Translations under genes and position numbers: made by a program
Notes under the pieces: model-generated
What the model was told of the DNA's origin: nothing
Database searches by the model: none
Seen by the model: only the letters and a program-made list of their open reading frames with translations
Shown here: positions 33,588 through 41,273 of the stretch, piece by piece
Numbering within the stretch: the first letter of the stretch is position 1
How the letters are laid out: every line of letters starts with the position of its first letter
NCBI GenBank assembly: GCA_934168305.1
Contig: CAKPNF010000007.1
Coordinates: forward strand, 14,998 to 78,997
Direction of reading: 5' to 3'
Source of the DNA: an uncultured Clostridia bacterium
GTDB taxonomy: Bacteria; Bacillota; Clostridia; TANB77; CAG-508
Length of the DNA stretch: 64,000 nucleotides

Positions 33588-35228
33588 ATGGATTACAAAG
33601 ATTTAGCAAATTTAATATTTCCAGATGCAAAGGAAATATCATATTATGAAGAAAAATATCCAGAAAGAGATTTACCAGAAGGAGCAATAGTAACAAGATT
33701 TGCTCCTAGTCCAACTGGATTTGTACATATAGGAGGTTTATATCAATCATTAATAGCAAGAAAATTAGCTTCACAAACAAATGGAGTATTTTTCTTAAGA
33801 GTTGAAGATACAGACCAAAAAAGAGAAGTTGAAAATGCAGTATCTGGAATAGTAAGTTCTTTAAAAGATTTTGCAATTGAACCAGATGAAGGTATGGTTT
33901 CTGATGAAGATGGAAAAGGAAATTATGGACCATATAAACAAAGTCAAAGAAAAGAAATTTATCAAGCATATGCAAAATATTTAATTGAACAAGGTAAAGC
34001 GTATCCATGTTTCTGTACACCTGAAGATGTAGAAGAAATAAGAACAAAACAAGAGGCTGCAAAAATCAGACCTGGATATTATGGTGTATGGGCAAAATGT
34101 AGAACTGTAACTGTTGAAGATGCTATGAAAAGAATCCAAAATGGTGAAAACTATATAATCAGATTTAAATCACCTGGAAGAGAAGACAGAAAAATACAAC
34201 ATCACGATGTAATTAAAGGAAAGGTTGATTTCCCAGAAAATGACCAAGATATAGTTATAATAAAAGCAGATGGTTTACCAACATATCACTTTGCACATGC
34301 AGTTGATGATCACTTAATGCATACAACACATGTAATAAGAGGAGATGAATGGTTATCTTCAGTTCCATTACATTTGCAATTATTCCATGAATTAGGATTT
34401 AAAGCTCCTAAATATGCACACATTGCACCAATTATGAAAAATGATAATGGAAATAAGAGAAAATTAAGTAAAAGAAAAGATGCTGAGGCGGCTGTAAGTT
34501 ACTATGCAGAAGAAGGTATTCCAGCAGAAGCTGTTAAAGAATATTTAATGAATATCGCAAATTCTACATTTGAAAATTGGAGAAGAGCAAATCAAGATAA
34601 ACCAATGGATGAGTTCCAATTACAATTAAATAAAATGAGTGTTAGTGGTGCATTATTTGATATGGTTAAATTATTAGATGTATCAAAAACAGTAATATCA
34701 AAAATGTCAGCTGAAGAAGTATATGAAAACGCTTTAAACTGGGCATCAAAATATGACCAAGAATTAGCAGAAATCTTAAAAGATAAGGAATATGCTTTAA
34801 AAGTTTTTGGTATAGAAAGAGGAAACAAAAAGCCAAGAAAAGATATATCAAAATGGTCAGATGTTAAAGAAAATGTTGAATATATGTATAATGAATTATT
34901 TGACAAAAACGAAGAAGAATACCCATTCCAAGTAATTAATGATAAAGAGTCAATTGAAAAGATATTAAAATTATATGTTGAAAAATATTACGACGAAAAT
35001 GATGATAAACAAACTTGGTTTGATAAAATAAAAGAATTATCAGGTGAAATGGGCTACGCTAAAGAAGTTAAAGAATTTAAAGCAAACCCAGGAATGTATG
35101 CAGCACATGTTGGTGATGTTAGTACAGTTTTAAGAGTTGCTTTAACAAAGAAAACTAATACACCAGATTTATATGAAATAATGCAAGTTCTTGGAAAAGA
35201 GGAAATAGAAAGACGTTTGAGACAATAG
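33588..35228 (+). CDS. gltX: glutamate--tRNA ligase
   Basis: The 546-residue class I synthetase has the HIGH-type motif PSPTGFVHIGG near residues 45-55 and the KMSKS-type motif KLSKRK at about 286-291. It charges tRNA-Glu, and possibly tRNA-Gln for later amidation. It is about 60 residues longer than standard GluRS, with an N-terminal extension before IVTRFAPSPTG, as in one clostridial subgroup. ATG 33588 follows AAAGGAG; a start at 33567 lacks a site. The final residues RRLRQ and the TAG stop fall in a dispersed repeat (35216-35277), so the C-terminus may have been altered by repeat insertion. It is probably co-transcribed with rnj. Confidence 0.95.
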   Translation: MDYKDLANLIFPDAKEISYYEEKYPERDLPEGAIVTRFAPSPTGFVHIGGLYQSLIARKLASQTNGVFFLRVEDTDQKREVENAVSGIVSSLKDFAIEPDEGMVSDEDGKGNYGPYKQSQRKEIYQAYAKYLIEQGKAYPCFCTPEDVEEIRTKQEAAKIRPGYYGVWAKCRTVTVEDAMKRIQNGENYIIRFKSPGREDRKIQHHDVIKGKVDFPENDQDIVIIKADGLPTYHFAHAVDDHLMHTTHVIRGDEWLSSVPLHLQLFHELGFKAPKYAHIAPIMKNDNGNKRKLSKRKDAEAAVSYYAEEGIPAEAVKEYLMNIANSTFENWRRANQDKPMDEFQLQLNKMSVSGALFDMVKLLDVSKTVISKMSAEEVYENALNWASKYDQELAEILKDKEYALKVFGIERGNKKPRKDISKWSDVKENVEYMYNELFDKNEEEYPFQVINDKESIEKILKLYVEKYYDENDDKQTWFDKIKELSGEMGYAKEVKEFKANPGMYAAHVGDVSTVLRVALTKKTNTPDLYEIMQVLGKEEIERRLRQ

Positions 35229-35277
35229 GGACAGTGCAAATTTGTCTCACAATTTGTGTAGAAAATTGTCGAAAAAA
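35216..35277 (+). repeat. single-arm copy of the GAGACAATTGGGACAGT repeat
   Basis: TTTGAGACAATAGGGACAG and the following TTTGTCTCACAATTT...TTGTCGAAA match the arms of the element at 12545-12678. The gltX stop codon TAG lies within it. The inner GAGACAA/TTGTCTC palindrome could act as a weak terminator. Confidence 0.8.
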
Positions 35278-35302
35278 GGTATTTGATTTGAGGTGATTTG
35301 AA

Positions 35303-35485
35303 GTGGACTATAATATTGGAGATGTTGTTAGAACTAAAAAACAACATCCTTGTGGAAGTAAATTGTGGGAAATAACTAGAGTTGGTGTTGATTTCAAATT
35401 AAAATGCGAAGGTTGTGGACATGTTGTGATGCTTCCAAGGGAAAAGGCTTTAAAAATAATAACTAAGAAAATTGAAAATAATTAA
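35303..35485 (+). CDS. DUF951 small protein
   Basis: The 60-residue protein begins GTG 35303 after GAGGTG. It matches the DUF951/YyzM family: YNIGDVVRTKKQHPCGS, WEITRVGVDFKLKCEGC, then GHVVMLPREK. The two Cys in CEGC with the earlier CG may bind a metal. The family is widespread in Firmicutes and often neighbours ribosome- or replication-linked genes such as the S6-single-stranded-binding cluster. Function is unproven. Here it lies between gltX and a tiny VbhA-like gene. The family match is strong and the length is normal. Confidence 0.88.
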   Translation: MDYNIGDVVRTKKQHPCGSKLWEITRVGVDFKLKCEGCGHVVMLPREKALKIITKKIENN

Positions 35486-35517
35486 TTTAGTAAATTGATA
35501 AAATTAGGAGAAAAAAT

Positions 35518-35673
35518 ATGGATAATAGATATCTAATCTCAGAAACTACTAGAGAAGAAAGAAAAGAAATAGTAAAAAAAGCTCTAGGAATTTCGTTGTT
35601 AGGTGCAGATATGCCAAGTGATGATGTATTAGAGTTAGCTAAACAATACATAGAAGGAGATATTGAAAGGTAG
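35518..35673 (+). CDS. VbhA-antitoxin-like 51-residue protein
   Basis: ATG 35518 follows TAGGAGA. The protein has RKEIVKKALGISLLGADMPS and DVLELAKQYIEGDIER, a pattern resembling antitoxin VbhA domains (a helix, a Gly-rich turn, a small residue-Pro-Ser turn, and a closing helix with YxxGxI). In known systems VbhA-like proteins block the ATP site of a Fic AMPylation toxin. No Fic gene lies in the window, so it may be an orphan, a solo regulatory domain or unrelated. It is 33 bp after the DUF951 gene and probably in the same transcript. The family call is motif-based and moderate. Confidence 0.6.
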   Translation: MDNRYLISETTREERKEIVKKALGISLLGADMPSDDVLELAKQYIEGDIER

Positions 35674-35767
35674 AATACAAAACAGAATTAGACAACTTTT
35701 TACATTAAATAGCATAATATATAATATAACACAATAAATTAAAAGTGTTATGTAGGAGGTGACTTCT

Positions 35768-36043
35768 ATGGAGCCACAAGAAGTATTTTGCTATGACAAA
35801 AAAGAAGATAAATGCAATAACAATAAATGTTTTGGAATTATAACAGTAATATTAGCAATTGCTCTTGCATTTGTTGTTGGACTATTAGTTGGTGCAGCAG
35901 CAATAACAAGTGAAATATTAGCATCTTTTGGAGCAATAATTGTATTAGCTGTAATACTTGCATTACTTCTAGTTTTATCTATAATATTATTAGTATGTAA
36001 CAGAAAAAGAGATAAAAAACACAAATGTAAATGTTGTTGTTAA
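35768..36043 (+). CDS. small two-helix membrane protein with Cys-rich ends
   Basis: The 91-residue protein is not recognised. ATG 35768 follows TAGGAGGT with ideal spacing, favoured over a GTG at 35759 that overlaps that site. The N-terminal tail is Lys/Asn-rich with cysteines (CYDKKEDKCNNNKC). Two membrane helices occupy about residues 22-45 and 50-78, rich in Ala, Gly and Val. The C-terminus is NRKRDKKHKCKCCC, basic with four cysteines. Both tails should lie on the same side, probably inside by the positive-inside rule. The cysteines suggest metal binding or lipid modification. A hairpin follows. Small membrane proteins of this kind occur near sporulation or stress genes, but no role can be assigned. 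Confidence 0.65.
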   Translation: MEPQEVFCYDKKEDKCNNNKCFGIITVILAIALAFVVGLLVGAAAITSEILASFGAIIVLAVILALLLVLSIILLVCNRKRDKKHKCKCCC

Positions 36044-36065
36044 AAAATGAAAGAACAAATAAACC

Positions 36066-36097
36066 AATGAACCAATAGGGACGTCCCCGTTGGTTCA
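36066..36097 (+). terminator. terminator of the GGTTCA repeat family
   Basis: ATGAACCAA pairs with TTGGTTCAT, enclosing GGGACGTCCCC. It lies between the convergent small membrane protein and engB genes and is a short relative of the element at 18909-18994. Confidence 0.85.
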
Positions 36098-36103
36098 TTA
36101 GTT

Positions 36104-36685
36104 TTAAATATATTTTTCTATTTCATTCCAAACATCATCCATATAAATCTTTCTTTCAGAAGAAAAAGGAAAAGTAGGAATATCACCAATTGGGTTTAAA
36201 GCTTTTTGCAAACTATAAGATACATCTGGAACCTTAGTAACAGCAATTTTATCAGCTTTATTAGCTAAAATCATACAAGGTAAACCAGAACGAATAACAT
36301 AGTCATACATAAGTTTATCATTCTCAGTAGGAGAGTGGCGAATATCTACTAAAAAGATAATTAAAGAAATTTGTTGTCTATTAAATAAATATTGTTCAAT
36401 AAATTTACCAACTTGTTCTTGTTCTTTTTTAGACATTTTACTATACCCATATCCAGGCAAATCAACAAAATAAAATTTTTCATCGATATTGTAAAAATTG
36501 ATTTGTCTTGTTTTTCCAGGTTCACTACTGGTTCTTGCTAATTTTTTTCTATTAATCATTGTATTTATAAAACTTGATTTTCCAACATTAGACTTACCAA
36601 CTAGCACAATTTCCGGTAAATTATTTTTAGGATATTGGGCTGGCTTTACTGCTGAAATTTCAAATTTTGGATTTTTAATTAACAT
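36104..36685 (-). CDS. engB: ribosome biogenesis GTPase EngB (YsxC/YihA)
   Basis: The 193-residue GTPase has P-loop GKSNVGKSS (residues 30-38), switch segments with TRQINFY and DLPGYGYSKMS, and the base-specifying motif NKADK. It acts in late 50S subunit assembly. Length is normal. On the minus strand it follows the unknown gene 36700-37449 with a short 14-bp gap and an AAGGAGAA site, and serS lies upstream, so the three probably form one operon. A shared hairpin (36066-36097) terminates it. Confidence 0.95.
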   Translation of the reverse strand: MLIKNPKFEISAVKPAQYPKNNLPEIVLVGKSNVGKSSFINTMINRKKLARTSSEPGKTRQINFYNIDEKFYFVDLPGYGYSKMSKKEQEQVGKFIEQYLFNRQQISLIIFLVDIRHSPTENDKLMYDYVIRSGLPCMILANKADKIAVTKVPDVSYSLQKALNPIGDIPTFPFSSERKIYMDDVWNEIEKYI

Positions 36686-36699
36686 ATTAATTCTCCTTG

Positions 36700-37449
36700 T
36701 TATTTATAATTTTCAACATCTTTAGATGTATTTATTTCTATAAAGTTATTAATATTTTGAATATAATGTGAAAGCTTATCTACAAGTTCATTAATATTAG
36801 CTTTTTGAGGATTGGATGTGAATTTCTCCAAAAGCGATATTGATGAAACACAAAACTCACATTTTCGAATACTATTTAAATTTTCGTTAATATGATTCAT
36901 ATCCAAATTACTTGTAGTTATAAATTTATTTATTTGAGATAGAGTATCTTCTAATACTTCTTTTGCATGAAAGTATGGCATAATAAGTGTCAATTTAGGA
37001 TAAATATTTTTCATAACTTTATATTCCATAACTCTTTGATCATACGGTGCCAAAAATAAATTATCATTTTCACAAACCTTAACAGTGTTAGTTTTTGAAG
37101 AAAAATATTTAATTCCTAATTTGGTTTTTATAGAAGCTAAAACAGAAGAAGTATCAAAATCATTAGTAAAGTTTTTAACTGAATACGATAATTTTTTTTC
37201 GTATTCAACATATTCCTTTGGTATATAAGCAACACGAATGCCAGAGGCATTCGTTAATACATTATATATGCCATTAATAGAATAATAATTTTCATACACA
37301 AAGTTTGGATTAGAATTATTAACAGAATAGACAAGCGTATCATTATAAAATAAATTACTACCTGTTTGAGAAACTTGTTGTTTATATTCTTCGTGTTTAA
37401 ACTCTGCAATAGAATCTACCAAATTATTATTTTGATTTATTTCTTTCAT
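36700..37449 (-). CDS. unrecognised 249-residue protein in the serS-engB operon
   Basis: No family is recognised. It begins MKEINQNNNLVDSIAEFKHE at 37449, where an AAAGGA site gives good spacing; a start 12 bases earlier overlaps that site. There is no signal peptide or membrane helix. Central sequence (FDTSSVLASIKTKLGIKYF, KVCENDNLFLAPYDQRVMEYKV) looks globular; the C-terminal third is helical with Asn-rich turns and three scattered cysteines (CEFC among them). Mild Asn enrichment is normal here. It lies between serS and engB on the same strand, 24 and 14 bp away. The context (tRNA charging and ribosome assembly) is suggestive only. An orphan or lineage-specific protein is likely. Confidence 0.72.
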   Translation of the reverse strand: MKEINQNNNLVDSIAEFKHEEYKQQVSQTGSNLFYNDTLVYSVNNSNPNFVYENYYSINGIYNVLTNASGIRVAYIPKEYVEYEKKLSYSVKNFTNDFDTSSVLASIKTKLGIKYFSSKTNTVKVCENDNLFLAPYDQRVMEYKVMKNIYPKLTLIMPYFHAKEVLEDTLSQINKFITTSNLDMNHINENLNSIRKCEFCVSSISLLEKFTSNPQKANINELVDKLSHYIQNINNFIEINTSKDVENYK

Positions 37450-37473
37450 ATATTTAAACATCCTTTTTAAAAA

Positions 37474-38760
37474 TTATTTTTTTGGAACAATTTTTTCAAT
37501 TCCACCCATATAAGGTCTTAAAACCTCTGGAACAGTTACACTACCATCTTCATTATAATTATTTTCTAATACAGCAATTAATCCTCTTGGAGTTGCAACA
37601 ACTGTATTATTTAATGTATGTAAATAATAATTTCCTTTTTCACTCTTAACACGAATTCCTAAACGTCTTGCTTGTGCATCACCTAAATTAGAACAACTAC
37701 AAACTTCAAAATATTTCTTTTGTCTAGGACTCCATGCTTCTATATCACAAGATTTAACTTTTAAATCAGCTAAATCACCAGAACAACAATCAAGCTGTCT
37801 AACTGGAACATTAAAACTTCTAAATAATTCAACACTTAATTTCCACATTTTATTATACCAAGTCATTGACTCTTCTGGTTCGCATAAAACAATCATTTCT
37901 TGTTTTTCAAATTGATGAACACGATATAAACCTCTTTCCTCTAGACCATGTGAACCAATTTCTTTTCTAAAACATGGAGAGTAAGAAGTCATACTAATTG
38001 GAAGCTCTTCTTTTTTAATTAATTGATCCTTAAATCTTCCAATCATAGAATGTTCAGAAGTACCAATCAAATATAAGTCTTCACCTTCTATTTTATACAT
38101 CATATCATACATTTCGTCAAAACTCATAACACCAGTTACAACATCACTACGAATCATAAATGGTGGAATAGCATAAGTAAAGCCATTATTTATCATGAAA
38201 TCTCTAGCATATGCAAGCATCGCTTCATGAAGTCTAGCAACATCACCAATTAAATAATAAAAACCTACACCACTAGTACGACCAGCAGATTCTTTATCTA
38301 AACCATTAAATCTATCAATAATATCAGCATGATGAGGAATTTCAAAATCTGGAACAAATGGGTCTCCAAATTTTTCAACTTCTACATTTTCACTATCATC
38401 TTTACCAATAGGAACAGAAGCATCCATGATATTAGGAATTTTCATCATTCTTGTTTTGATTTCTTCTGCATATTTTGATTCAAGTTTTTCATTCTCCTCA
38501 AGTTTTGCATTTATTTCTTGAACCTTACTTTTTATAAATTCAGCTTCATCTTTTTTGCCTTGTTTCATAAGGTTTCCTATTTCATTACTCAAAGATTTTC
38601 TTTCTGCTCTTAAGTTATCACCATTTAATTTTGCTTCTCTATTTTTAATATCTAAATCAATAACTTCATCAACTAAAACTAATTTTTCATTTTGAAATTT
38701 CTTTTTAATATTTTCTTTAACCACATCTGGATTTTCTCTTAAAAATTTAATATCTATCAT
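37474..38760 (-). CDS. serS: serine--tRNA ligase
   Basis: The 428-residue class II synthetase starts MIDIKFLRENPDVVKENIKK, with the long tRNA-binding coiled-coil arm (about 30-110) and the catalytic domain (TSEHSMIG, SPCFRKEIGSHG in motif 2, and EVCSCSNLGDAQARR). It charges tRNA-Ser. Motif 3 near VATPRGLIAVLENN is intact. It has its own promoter 43 bp upstream, and no T-box leader is present in the short untranslated region, only a small GTTGA/TCAAC hairpin. It leads the serS-unknown-engB operon. Confidence 0.96.
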   Translation of the reverse strand: MIDIKFLRENPDVVKENIKKKFQNEKLVLVDEVIDLDIKNREAKLNGDNLRAERKSLSNEIGNLMKQGKKDEAEFIKSKVQEINAKLEENEKLESKYAEEIKTRMMKIPNIMDASVPIGKDDSENVEVEKFGDPFVPDFEIPHHADIIDRFNGLDKESAGRTSGVGFYYLIGDVARLHEAMLAYARDFMINNGFTYAIPPFMIRSDVVTGVMSFDEMYDMMYKIEGEDLYLIGTSEHSMIGRFKDQLIKKEELPISMTSYSPCFRKEIGSHGLEERGLYRVHQFEKQEMIVLCEPEESMTWYNKMWKLSVELFRSFNVPVRQLDCCSGDLADLKVKSCDIEAWSPRQKKYFEVCSCSNLGDAQARRLGIRVKSEKGNYYLHTLNNTVVATPRGLIAVLENNYNEDGSVTVPEVLRPYMGGIEKIVPKK

Positions 38761-38802
38761 AACTTACCTCCACAAGTTGATTCTCAACATAATATATTAA
38801 AC

Positions 38803-38831
38803 ATTATACAACATTTTATAATAAATGGCAA
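38803..38831 (-). promoter_or_regulatory. sigma-A promoter for the serS operon
   Basis: On the minus strand TTGCCA and TATAAT are 17 bp apart (complements at 38826-38831 and 38803-38808). Confidence 0.7.
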
Positions 38832-38868
38832 TAAATTGGAAAAAATAAAATAAAAGGAGAGGATATTA

Positions 38869-39711
38869 ATGTTAATAGAAATAATTAAATTTATAATTTA
38901 TTCTATTTTAATTGTTGTTATTTCTAAATATATATTGGTAACAACATTAAGAAAATTGGCAGAAAGTTTAAATTTAAAGGCAAAAACAGTAGGAGATATT
39001 GCAGGTTATGCAACTTCTGTGCCAGAATTTCTAACTATTACAACATCAAGTTTAAGAGGATTGACAGGTGCAAGTATATATAATATATTAAGCTCCAATA
39101 CAATTAATTTAATACAATACTTAGGAGCAATTATATTAAACAAAAATACAAAAAAATTAAATAATAAAGCAATAAAAATAGATTTGATTTTGGTCATCAT
39201 AACAATTATAATTCCAATAGTTTTATTGAAGTTTAAAATAGAATTAAAATTATGGATTGTACCAATTTTTGCAATTTTATATATGTTGTTTAGAGTGTTA
39301 AATAACAACGCACATAAATTATATTTACAGAAAGAGGATAGAGAAATAGAACTAGAAATAGAGAAAGAAAAAATAAAAGAGAGAGAAAATAAAAAGGAGA
39401 TAATAAAATATGGTAGTTATTTAATTATAACTGGAATATTATTATTTATAATAGGGGAATTGTTAGGTAATACAATAGAAAATTTGTGTAATTTATTTAA
39501 TGTTTCAGAATTAATAATAGGAATATTACTAGGATTTATGACAAGTTTACCAGAATTAATAACTTTTATTGAAGCACAAAGACATCATAATAAATTAGAA
39601 GATGATATGTTAGGTGTTGTAGAAGCAACAAACAATTTACTTACTTCTAATATATTAAATTTATTTGCAATACAAACTATAGGAATTTTGATAGTTTCGA
39701 TAATAAAATAA
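38869..39711 (+). CDS. Na+/Ca2+-exchanger-like (CaCA superfamily) membrane protein
   Basis: The 280-residue protein has about ten membrane helices in two inverted halves. The alpha repeats are visible: GDIAGYATSVPEFLTI (about 42-57) followed by SSNTINLI, and LLGFMTSLPELITFIEA (about 222-238) followed by NNLLTSNILNL. The acidic residues of the SVPEFL and SLPELI motifs needed for cation binding are present. A charged cytoplasmic loop of about 45 residues (EDREIELEIEKEKIKEREN) separates the halves. It is shorter than typical YrbG-type exchangers (about 310 residues). Ion specificity is uncertain. It has an AAAGGAGA site and a hairpin after it. Confidence 0.78.
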   Translation: MLIEIIKFIIYSILIVVISKYILVTTLRKLAESLNLKAKTVGDIAGYATSVPEFLTITTSSLRGLTGASIYNILSSNTINLIQYLGAIILNKNTKKLNNKAIKIDLILVIITIIIPIVLLKFKIELKLWIVPIFAILYMLFRVLNNNAHKLYLQKEDREIELEIEKEKIKERENKKEIIKYGSYLIITGILLFIIGELLGNTIENLCNLFNVSELIIGILLGFMTSLPELITFIEAQRHHNKLEDDMLGVVEATNNLLTSNILNLFAIQTIGILIVSIIK

Positions 39712-39712
39712 A

Positions 39713-39782
39713 AATGTCGCAGTTTAGAGAGATATAGCAAAAGTTTGAACAATTTAACTATTCTTCATTGAACTGCGACATT
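39713..39782 (+). terminator. stem with long loop after the exchanger gene
   Basis: AATGTCGCAGTT and AACTGCGACATT form a perfect 12-bp stem around a 46-base loop. There is no clear U-run, so it may be a weak terminator or an RNA-protecting stem. Confidence 0.55.
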
Positions 39783-39820
39783 ATATGTATTAAATTTTTA
39801 AAAAAATTTCCAAAAATGTA

Positions 39821-39849
39821 TTGACAACATAAAAAAAATAGTTTATACT
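39821..39849 (+). promoter_or_regulatory. sigma-A promoter for tRNA-Met(CAT)
   Basis: TTGACA (39821-39826) and TATACT (39844-39849) have a 17-bp spacer. AAAAATGTA precedes the -35 box, as at three other promoters in the window. Confidence 0.8.
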
Positions 39850-39887
39850 TTATCTTGCGTTAAGCAAAAAAATATTTTAATATTTAT

Positions 39888-39964
39888 GCTCCCTTAGCTC
39901 AGTTGGTCAGAGCAACCGGCTCATAACCGGTGGGTCCAAGGTTCGAATCCTTGAGGGAGCACCA
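39888..39964 (+). tRNA. tRNA with CAT anticodon (tRNA-Met elongator, or tRNA-Ile2)
   Basis: The 77-nt gene folds into a standard cloverleaf: acceptor GCTCCCT with AGGGAGC, D-arm AGCTCAG...AGAGC, anticodon stem ACCGG/CCGGT with loop CTCATAA, and T-arm around GGTTCGAATCC. CCA is encoded. The first pair is G-C and the anticodon stem lacks three G-C pairs, so it is not the initiator. CAT could be lysidine-modified and read AUA as Ile; the sequence alone does not decide. Confidence 0.95.
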
Positions 39965-39968
39965 AAAT

Positions 39969-39997
39969 GAACATTGTAGTAATACAATGTTTATTTT
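39969..39997 (+). terminator. terminator after the tRNA
   Basis: GAACATTGTA pairs with TACAATGTTT around GTAA, followed by ATTTTTA. Confidence 0.75.
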
Positions 39998-39999
39998 TA

Positions 40000-40028
40000 T
40001 TGTCAAAAAAAATTTTTTATGTTAGAAT
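40000..40028 (+). promoter_or_regulatory. sigma-A promoter for the DapB-like dehydrogenase
   Basis: TTGTCA (40000-40005) and TAGAAT (40023-40028) have a 17-bp spacer. Confidence 0.5.
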
Positions 40029-40099
40029 TAACTCAAAAAGAAATAAATGTATATAATTTCAAAAATTATATAAAATAAAATACAAAGGAGGTTTCAAGT

Positions 40100-41158
40100 A
40101 TGGAACAAAAAATCAAAGCCGTACAATATGGCGTAGGAAAAATGAGTTTATACACAATGAGATACATGCTAGAAAAAGGAATTGAAATAGTAGGAGCTGT
40201 AGATGTAAATCCAGCAGTAATTGGAAAAGACATAGGAGAAATATTAGGAAGAGAAAAATTAGGAGTAGTTGTTGTATCTGCAGAAAATGCCGAAGAAATG
40301 ATGCAAACAACAAAACCAGACATATGTATAATAACAACAAGAAGTCTAATAGCAGAATTAGAAGAACCATATATGTTATGTGCAAAATTAGGCATAAATG
40401 CAATATCAACATGTGAAGAAGCCTTTTATCCACAAAATTCAAATCCAACATTAACAAATAAAATTGACGAATTAGCAAAAGCAAATAACTGTACAATAAC
40501 AGGAACAGGATATCAAGACATATACTGGGGTCAACTTATAACATCAATAGCAGGATCAACACAAAAAATCACAAAAATAAAAGGAAGTTCAAGCTATAAT
40601 GTAGAAGATTATGGTATTGCTTTAGCAGAAGCACATGGTGCAGGTTTAACACTAGACGAATTTGATAAACAAGTAGCATCAGTTGATAGAATGTCAGATG
40701 AAGAAAGACAAGAAATAATAAATAAAGGAGAATATGCACCATCATATATGTGGAATGTAAATGGATGGTTATGTTCTAAATTAGGATTAACAGTTATAAG
40801 TCAAACACAAAAATGTGTACCACAAACATACAAAGAGGATATATATTCATCAACATTGGATATGACAATAAAAGCAGGTGATGCAACAGGAATGAGCGCA
40901 GTTGTAACAACTAAAACTAAAGAAGGTATTACAATCGAATCTGAATGTATAGGAAAAGTATATGCACCAGATGAATTTGATAAAAATGTGTGGACAGTTG
41001 AAGGAGAGCCAACAACAACTATAACAGTTGAAAAACCAGCAACAGTTGAATTAACTTGTGCAACAGTTGTAAATAGAATACCTGATGTAATAAATGCTAA
41101 ACCAGGTTATGTTACAACAGAAAAATTAGGAGATTTACAACATAAATTAGAGATGTAA
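40100..41158 (+). CDS. DapB-like NAD(P)-dependent dehydrogenase (2,4-diaminopentanoate dehydrogenase family)
   Basis: The 352-residue protein has an N-terminal Rossmann fold (AVQYGVGKMSLYTMRYMLE, GAVDVNPAVIGKDIGE) and a dihydrodipicolinate-reductase-like C-terminal domain. The nearest type I recall is 2,4-diaminopentanoate dehydrogenase (Ord) of clostridial ornithine fermentation and related amino-acid dehydrogenases. The expected D-ornithine aminomutase genes and other pathway partners are not nearby, so the substrate is uncertain. Sequence INAISTCEEAFYP and GTGYQDIYWGQLI probably line the active site. ATG 40100 follows AAGGAGG. It has its own promoter and a strong terminator, so it is a single-gene unit. 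It could be a generic 3-amino or imino-acid dehydrogenase. Confidence 0.65.
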   Translation: MEQKIKAVQYGVGKMSLYTMRYMLEKGIEIVGAVDVNPAVIGKDIGEILGREKLGVVVVSAENAEEMMQTTKPDICIITTRSLIAELEEPYMLCAKLGINAISTCEEAFYPQNSNPTLTNKIDELAKANNCTITGTGYQDIYWGQLITSIAGSTQKITKIKGSSSYNVEDYGIALAEAHGAGLTLDEFDKQVASVDRMSDEERQEIINKGEYAPSYMWNVNGWLCSKLGLTVISQTQKCVPQTYKEDIYSSTLDMTIKAGDATGMSAVVTTKTKEGITIESECIGKVYAPDEFDKNVWTVEGEPTTTITVEKPATVELTCATVVNRIPDVINAKPGYVTTEKLGDLQHKLEM

Positions 41159-41159
41159 C

Positions 41160-41194
41160 TTAAAAGAGGAATTGTTTTTAAATTCCTCTTTTAA
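41160..41194 (+). terminator. terminator after the dehydrogenase gene
   Basis: TTAAAAGAGGAATT pairs perfectly with AATTCCTCTTTTAA around TGTTTTT. Confidence 0.85.
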
Positions 41195-41273
41195 AAATGT
41201 AGATAATTTTTACAAAGTATGATATAGTAACAAAAAATAATTAAAAACAAATGAAGAATAGGAAGGGAAAAAT

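Noticed and set aside
38761..38868. T-box leader for serS
   Set aside because: The leader is under 50 bases and contains no specifier loop or the T-box core sequence.
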